A stretch of DNA of 64,000 nt. It comes from Cupriavidus necator A5-1. GTDB lineage: Bacteria; Pseudomonadota; Gammaproteobacteria; Burkholderiales; Burkholderiaceae. The notes under the pieces are model-generated. The model was not told the DNA's origin and searched no databases. It saw only the letters and a program-made list of their open reading frames with translations. The DNA lies in assembly GCF_000744095.1 (NCBI RefSeq), contig NZ_JQLI01000008.1:2232001-2296000 (forward strand), written 5' to 3'. Of the stretch, positions 59,824-64,000 are shown piece by piece; the stretch's first letter is position 1, and each line of letters begins with the position of its first letter. Both the position numbers and the translations under genes were made by a program.

Positions 59824-60777
59824 TCAGGCGGCCCGGCGAACCTCCGCCGCCACCCCGGCCAGCATGAGGTCGAGGTTCTGCACTGCCGCCCCCGAAGCAC
59901 CCTTGCCGAGGTTGTCGAACACCGCTGCCAACAGCACCTGCCCGTGCTCGCGGTTGGCGAACACGCCCAGGCGCAGGTCGTTGGTGCCGTTCAGTGCCTG
60001 CGGGTCGAGGTGAGTGGCAGCGGCCGATTCGGCGAGCGGCATCACCTCGACATGGCGGGCGTCGGCGTAGTGGTCGAGCAGGCAGGCGTGCAGCCTGCCG
60101 ACGTCCGTGCCGGATGCCAGCAGGTCCAACTCCAGCGCCACCGTCAGTACGATACCTTGCCGGAACGCGCCGTAGGCCGGCACGAAGGCGGGGCGCCGTG
60201 CCAGGCCCGCGTGCTGCTGGATTTCAGGCGTGTGCTTGTGCGCCAGGCCCAGGCCATAGACCTGGAAGGGCAGGGCCCAGGTGGCCTCCGGTCCCTCGTA
60301 GGTATCAACTGCGGTGCGGCCGCCACCCGAATAGCCCGACACCGCGTGGATGGCGATGGGGTAGTCGTGCGGCAGCAGGCCGGCCCCCACCAAGGGGCGC
60401 AGCAGGCCGATCGCCCCGGTGGGATAGCAGCCCGGATTGCTGACGCGCAGCGCGCCCGCGATGCGCTGCGCCTGGCCGGCGGCCATCTCCGGAAAGCCAT
60501 AGGTCCAGCCGGGCTGCGTGCGGTGTGCCGAACTTGCGTCGATCACACGCACCGCAGGGTTGACGATGGACGTCACCGCCTCGCGTGCGGCGGAGTCCGG
60601 CAGGCACAGGATGGCGATGTCGCAGCCGTTGATGGCGTCGGCGCGGGCGCGCGCATCCTTGCGCTGGCCGGCGGGCAGCGTCAGTAGGCGCAGATCGTCG
60701 CGTCCGCGGAGGCGTTCGTGGATCTGCAAGCCGGTGGTGCCCTGGTCGCCGTCGATGAAAACAAGAGGGTAGCGCAT
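59824..60777 (-). CDS. argC: N-acetyl-gamma-glutamyl-phosphate reductase, type 2
   Basis: 317 residues; the shorter type 2 ArgC that reduces N-acetyl-glutamyl phosphate in arginine synthesis. N-terminal FIDGDQGTTGLQIHERL (Rossmann), DASSAHRTQPGWTYGFPEM, catalytic Cys117 in SNPGCYPTGAIG, then a HAVSGYSGGGR motif and GLGLAHKHTPEI (His). Start ATG complement 60775-60777 (GAGGA upstream). Divergent from a LysR gene. Many Burkholderiales also carry the long type 1 argC elsewhere, so this copy may be an extra. Confidence 0.93.
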   Translation of the reverse strand: MRYPLVFIDGDQGTTGLQIHERLRGRDDLRLLTLPAGQRKDARARADAINGCDIAILCLPDSAAREAVTSIVNPAVRVIDASSAHRTQPGWTYGFPEMAAGQAQRIAGALRVSNPGCYPTGAIGLLRPLVGAGLLPHDYPIAIHAVSGYSGGGRTAVDTYEGPEATWALPFQVYGLGLAHKHTPEIQQHAGLARRPAFVPAYGAFRQGIVLTVALELDLLASGTDVGRLHACLLDHYADARHVEVMPLAESAAATHLDPQALNGTNDLRLGVFANREHGQVLLAAVFDNLGKGASGAAVQNLDLMLAGVAAEVRRAA

Positions 60778-60977
60778 GGGATGGATCCTCGGAAGTGGCG
60801 TGAAAGTGGCGGCCCCGACCGGTGCAGCATCAGCTCTGCGTTGGTGCGGCCGGTACACGAAGCGCCATCTTGCGCCACCGGATAGAATCGAAAAAGTTGA
60901 ATATCATGACGATGAAATTCACATTTCCTGAACGATATCCTCGTCAGCAGATACGCCCTTAACCGGAGTGCCGCCCC

Positions 60978-61863
60978 ATGCGCGAGATCAGCCTGGACCG
61001 CCTGCGTACCCTCGTCGCCATCGCCGATCTGGGTTCCTTCGCCGAACCTGCGCGCGCGTTGCACTTGGCTCCGCCCACCGTCAGCCTTCACATTGTCGAG
61101 CTGGAAGCCCGCGTCGGTGCGCCACTGCTGACGCGTAAGCGCGGCGAGGTGCGTCCGTCGTCCATTGGCGAGACACTGGTCGATCGCGCACGCCGCCTGC
61201 TGGCCGATGCCGACCTTGCGCTGGACGACGTGCAGCGTCAGGTGCAGGGGTTGACCGGCCGCGTGCGCCTCGGCGCCTCGACCGGGGCCATCGCCCACCT
61301 GCTGCCGCAGGCGCTGGCCATGCTGGCGGAGCGGCATCCCGACATCGACGTGCAGGTGGCCGTGCTCACCTCGCAGGAGACGCTGGCGCGGCTGGCCGCC
61401 GGCACGCTGGAGGTCGGTCTGGTGGCACTGCCACAGGCGCGCGTGGCGGGGCTGACCATCCGCCCTTGGCGGCGCGATCCGGTACGGGCTTTCCTGCCAG
61501 CGAGTTGGCCCTGCCCGGCGCGCATCACGCCGGCCTGGCTGGCAACGCGCCCGCTAATCCTGAATGACGGCACCACGCGCCTGTCGCGCCTGACCGCCGA
61601 GTGGTTCGCCAGCGGTGGCCACAGGCCGGCGCCGCGTATTCAGCTCAAATTACAACGACGCCATCAAGAGCCTGGTGGCGGCCGGCTATGGCGCGGCCCT
61701 GCTGCCACACGAGGTCACCACGCCGGCACCGGATGCGCGCGTAGTGATGCGGCCGCTGCGGCCGGCGTTGTGGCGGCGACTGGGGTTGGCGCACAGCGGG
61801 GAACGGGTAGAACGTGCCACGGAATACGTACTGGAGGCCCTGTGGGCGCTGCGGGCGGGGTAG
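60978..61863 (+). pseudogene. LysR-family regulator with single-base frameshift
   Basis: The first frame gives MREISLDRLRTLVAIADLGS, the wHTH, and effector-domain sequence through PRIQLK, then runs out into non-conserved Arg/Gly-rich sequence. The correct continuation NYNDAIKSLVAAGYGAALLP, ...RVERATEYVLEALWALRAG is one frame over, ending at 61863. Total would be about 295 residues, normal. The break is at 61647-61650, CTCAAATTAC, with one extra A. Either a disrupted gene or a sequencing error. Divergent from argC. Confidence 0.85.
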
Positions 61864-62300
61864 CGCCGTTGCCACACGTCGACCGGCGGCTGTGCGAGGC
61901 GCCCAGACCGGACCTTCCAGGGCGTTGCCCGGGGGGCATCGTCCGCGCGGCCTGCGTTGCCAGCCATTGGCCTGCGCTATCGGTGCTGCGCCGCCGAGGG
62001 TAGGCGTGCAGCCAGCCTGGCAAACTGCGCCGCTCCAGAACGTTGCGCCCGAGCGAAAGTAAGCCGCGGTCGCTGATGGGCGGGCGCGCGGGCGTGCTAC
62101 GTCGGTCCGAGCTCGCTAGAACGACAGCGTCCGTTCGGCGTCGTTGTTCCTGGCCAATCTGAATGTCGGATACCGCCTGATGAAAGAGGTGCGGCTCTTT
62201 CCGAGACTGCTAGCGTAAGGCGGTACCCGACCCGTATCGGCCAGTCGTGTCGGCCCTGTATCCGACCAAAACTGGATGGGAAGGAGGCACCCAGGAGTAA
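61864..62300. other. 437-bp gap, no convincing gene
   Basis: No recognisable protein or RNA. The frames that stay open are non-conserved. Convergent LysR genes flank it, so transcription terminators are expected, but I see no clear stem with T-run. Confidence 0.4.
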
Positions 62301-63218
62301 TCAAGGCAGTCGGCGTTCGTCCGTGCCACGCGCGCCCTTAAGCCGTTTGAGAAACCATCGACCGGCAGGGCCGGGCGGTGTGTCTTTCCGATAAACCGCA
62401 AACATGGCAATCGGCGGCGTATGCGGTTGAAAGGCCTCGATCCGCAAAGGAACCAGGCTGCCGGCATCCAGATCCGCCTGAACCATCGCCACCGGCATAT
62501 GACCCCATCCGAATCCGGCACGCAGGAATGCATGCTTGGCGCCCAGATCGGCAAGCCGCCAGATCTGCGGCGAGAAGACGCCGAAGGTCGCGCCTTCGGT
62601 TAGCGTCGTGCGGTCGGTGAGCACCAGTTGGACGTGGTCCTTGAGATCGCGTGGCCGGATGATTCCCTTGTGGGATGCCAACGCGTGCGATGGCGCCGTG
62701 ACCGTGACCATGGGTACATCGAGCAGCTTCTCCGCATCCAGAATTTCCGGAACCGATGGCATCGAGCCGCTGATCCCCAGCCGGCACGCCTGCGCAAGTA
62801 CGGGTTGCATGACGGCGCCAAGGGCCTCCACGTAAAGCCGCAGCGGCGTGTGAGGAAATTCGTTGCGGAATGCGCCGACGGCATCGGTCAGCGATGCCAT
62901 CGGATACATGACGTCCACCACGACAGACAACTCGGGTTCGAGTCCGTCGGCAATCGCTCGCGCCTTGGACTTGAAGCCGTCCATGCCGCTTACCACCAGG
63001 CGCGCCTGCGCGAGCAGCACCGTCCCTTGCTCCGTCAGCCGAGGATAGCGCCCGCCGCGATCGAATAGCTGCACGCCAATCTGGCCTTCCAGATTGGCCA
63101 GCGTATGGCTGACAACCGACTGCGCCCGCCGCAGTTTGCGGCCCGCCGCGGAAAAGCTGCCTTCGTCTGCGGCGGCGATGAAAGTACGGAGCTGGTCCAA
63201 CGAGACGGCGTCGAGCAT
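62301..63218 (-). CDS. LysR-family transcriptional regulator
   Basis: 305 residues: SLDQLRTFIAAADEGSFSAA, RRAQSVVSHTLANLEGQIGV (wHTH), then the effector domain with LVVSGMDGFKSKARAI and PMVTVTAPSHALASHKGIIR. Divergent from a DoxX/NTF2-like pair at 63321, with a 15-bp palindrome between them. It probably regulates that pair. Confidence 0.93.
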   Translation of the reverse strand: MLDAVSLDQLRTFIAAADEGSFSAAGRKLRRAQSVVSHTLANLEGQIGVQLFDRGGRYPRLTEQGTVLLAQARLVVSGMDGFKSKARAIADGLEPELSVVVDVMYPMASLTDAVGAFRNEFPHTPLRLYVEALGAVMQPVLAQACRLGISGSMPSVPEILDAEKLLDVPMVTVTAPSHALASHKGIIRPRDLKDHVQLVLTDRTTLTEGATFGVFSPQIWRLADLGAKHAFLRAGFGWGHMPVAMVQADLDAGSLVPLRIEAFQPHTPPIAMFAVYRKDTPPGPAGRWFLKRLKGARGTDERRLP

Positions 63219-63220
63219 AT

Positions 63221-63235
63221 ATCTATCCGATAGAT
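63221..63235. promoter_or_regulatory. LysR-type operator before doxX-like gene
   Basis: ATCTATCCGATAGAT is a perfect inverted repeat (6-bp arms, 3-base centre), 3 bases from the lysR start codon and 86 bases upstream of the DoxX start. Position between divergent genes is typical of LysR autoregulation. Confidence 0.6.
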
Positions 63236-63320
63236 GGATCTCATCTAGAAATATAGGCTTCCTGGATACATGTCAAGTCTCTACTCTTCGGTCATCCACT
63301 CCTTGAAAAGGATGATCAAC

Positions 63321-63764
63321 ATGAACTCGAACCTGAACGCCCACATCAACGCCAACATCAACAGCCGTTCCGCCGTGCCGGCCATCGGCCGCACCCTGAT
63401 CGCCGCCATTTTCCTCGTCAGCGGCATCGGCAAGCTTCTGGCCCCCGGCGCAACCATGGCCTACATCGGATCGCTGGGCCTGCCCGCGCCCGCGTTGGGC
63501 CTCATCGGCGCATTGGTACTGGAACTGGCTGGCGCCGTGCTGCTGGCAGTCGGCTACAAGACGCGCCTGGTTGCGCTGCTGTTGGCGGCATACGCCGTGG
63601 TGACCGCGCTGATCTTCCACCACGCGCTGGCTGACCAGAACCAGATGTTCCATTTCCTGAAGAACCTCGCCATGGCCGGCGGCCTGTTGCAGGTCGTGGC
63701 GTTCGGCCCCGGAGCCTTCAGCGTTGACAGCCGCCGCGCGCCGGCCCAGCGGGTAGCTGCCTGA
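63321..63764 (+). CDS. DoxX family membrane protein
   Basis: 147 residues from ATG 63321 (AAAGGA 8 bases upstream). An Asn-rich N-terminus is followed by four hydrophobic segments: RTLIAAIFLVSGIGKL, LGLIGALVLELAGAVLLAVG, RLVALLLAAYAVVTALIFHH and MAGGLLQVVAFG. DoxX members are small inner-membrane proteins linked to redox and thiol-stress functions. Forms an operon with the NTF2-like gene 28 bases downstream. Confidence 0.92.
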   Translation: MNSNLNAHINANINSRSAVPAIGRTLIAAIFLVSGIGKLLAPGATMAYIGSLGLPAPALGLIGALVLELAGAVLLAVGYKTRLVALLLAAYAVVTALIFHHALADQNQMFHFLKNLAMAGGLLQVVAFGPGAFSVDSRRAPAQRVAA

Positions 63765-63792
63765 CAGTTGGCATCCAGAGGAGAAACGCATC

Positions 63793-64000
63793 ATGAGCAT
63801 CGCAACAGAGCTTTTGCAGCAACACCTCCAGTGGCTGGTGGACGACCACCAGCAATGGCAGGAACTGATCGCCGACGACATCGTGTGGGATCTTCCCTAC
63901 GCCCCCAGCCTGGGCCATCCGTTGCAACTCGACGGACGCGACGCCGTGCTGCGGCATGTGAACTGGTTCGGGGGCGCGGTCAAGGATTTTCGCTTCTTCG
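63793..64000 (+). CDS. NTF2-like / SnoaL-type protein (partial)
   Basis: The first 69 codons: MSIATELLQQHLQWLVDDHQ, QELIADDIVWDLPYAPSLGH, GRDAVLRHVNWFGGAVKDFR, cut by the window end. W/D-x-L-P-Y...GRDAV...H is the usual pattern of ketosteroid-isomerase-like folds. ATG follows GAGGAGA. Function not assignable. Confidence 0.8.
   Translation, partial: MSIATELLQQHLQWLVDDHQQWQELIADDIVWDLPYAPSLGHPLQLDGRDAVLRHVNWFGGAVKDFRFF

Noticed and set aside
1..64000. tRNA, rRNA or CRISPR arrays
   Set aside because: I looked for tRNA-like TTCRANNC ends with cloverleaf arms and for regularly spaced repeats and saw none; a covariance search would be needed to exclude them fully.

Overview
The window is high-GC, densely coded DNA of a betaproteobacterium, most like Cupriavidus or a close Burkholderiales relative. 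The grounds are four orphan Bug/TctC-type periplasmic receptors without TctAB membrane subunits, acyl-CoA catabolic operons controlled by LAL, LysR, TetR and GntR regulators, a Gram-negative trimeric porin and a long-form isocitrate lyase. This is an inference from gene content only; there is no rRNA or other species marker.

Layout. 1-2.6 kb: tail of a LuxR regulator, an acyl-CoA dehydrogenase (ACAD) and an SCP-x-type thiolase. 2.7-4.7 kb: a decayed IS110-family remnant with a complete IS1111-type element beside it. 4.8-15.9 kb: a minus-strand block with an AMP-forming acyl-CoA ligase, two MaoC-type hydratase subunits, two SDRs, a Bug receptor, an ADP-forming acyl-CoA synthetase, a DUF35 protein, a thiolase and a DUF2889 protein. 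16.2-20.1 kb: a 1301-residue LAL regulator whose N-terminus is an exapted IS630 transposase. 20.3-26 kb: a decaying SDR/ACAD/MaoC operon, then an ACAD divergent from an enoyl-CoA hydratase and a frameshifted porin. 26-37.8 kb: a coherent regulon with Bug, CoA-transferase, two ACADs, thiolase and hydratase on plus, and LysR, SDR, hydratase, CoA-transferase and Bug on minus. 38-44.5 kb: a genomic scrapyard with two ISKra4-family copies, an integron-integrase fragment, another recombinase fragment, an HTH/nucleotidyltransferase pair resembling a toxin-antitoxin module, a YciI-like protein and a small lipoprotein. 44.6-48.7 kb: MFS transporter, BKACE enzyme, SDR and a divergent GntR regulator. 48.9-52.5 kb: small exported or hypothetical proteins and isocitrate lyase. 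52.9-56 kb: TetR, Bug receptor and an M24 protein. 56.3-64 kb: a frameshifted FAD monooxygenase with AraC regulator, a PA2169-type protein, argC type 2, two LysR regulators (one frameshifted), DoxX and the start of an NTF2-like protein.

How it fits together. Most genes activate, dehydrogenate, hydrate, oxidise and cleave CoA thioesters, i.e. several parallel beta-oxidation-like pathways for unusual acids. Paired ACADs, paired MaoC subunits and a thiolase with a DUF35 partner recall the heteromeric enzymes of steroid side-chain and branched or cyclic acyl-CoA degradation; the actual substrates cannot be read from sequence. Acetyl-CoA produced would feed the glyoxylate shunt through isocitrate lyase.

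The most notable observations are the IS630-LAL fusion regulator; a 43-bp regulatory element (33 of 43 identical, with an ATAC-N7-GTAT LysR box) in front of both operons that flank the LysR gene; a 16-bp operator shared by the tetR gene and the neighbouring Bug operon; and a 53-bp nested palindrome over the start codon of the HTH/nucleotidyltransferase pair. Three otherwise normal genes carry single-base frameshifts, so sequencing error must be excluded before calling them pseudogenes.
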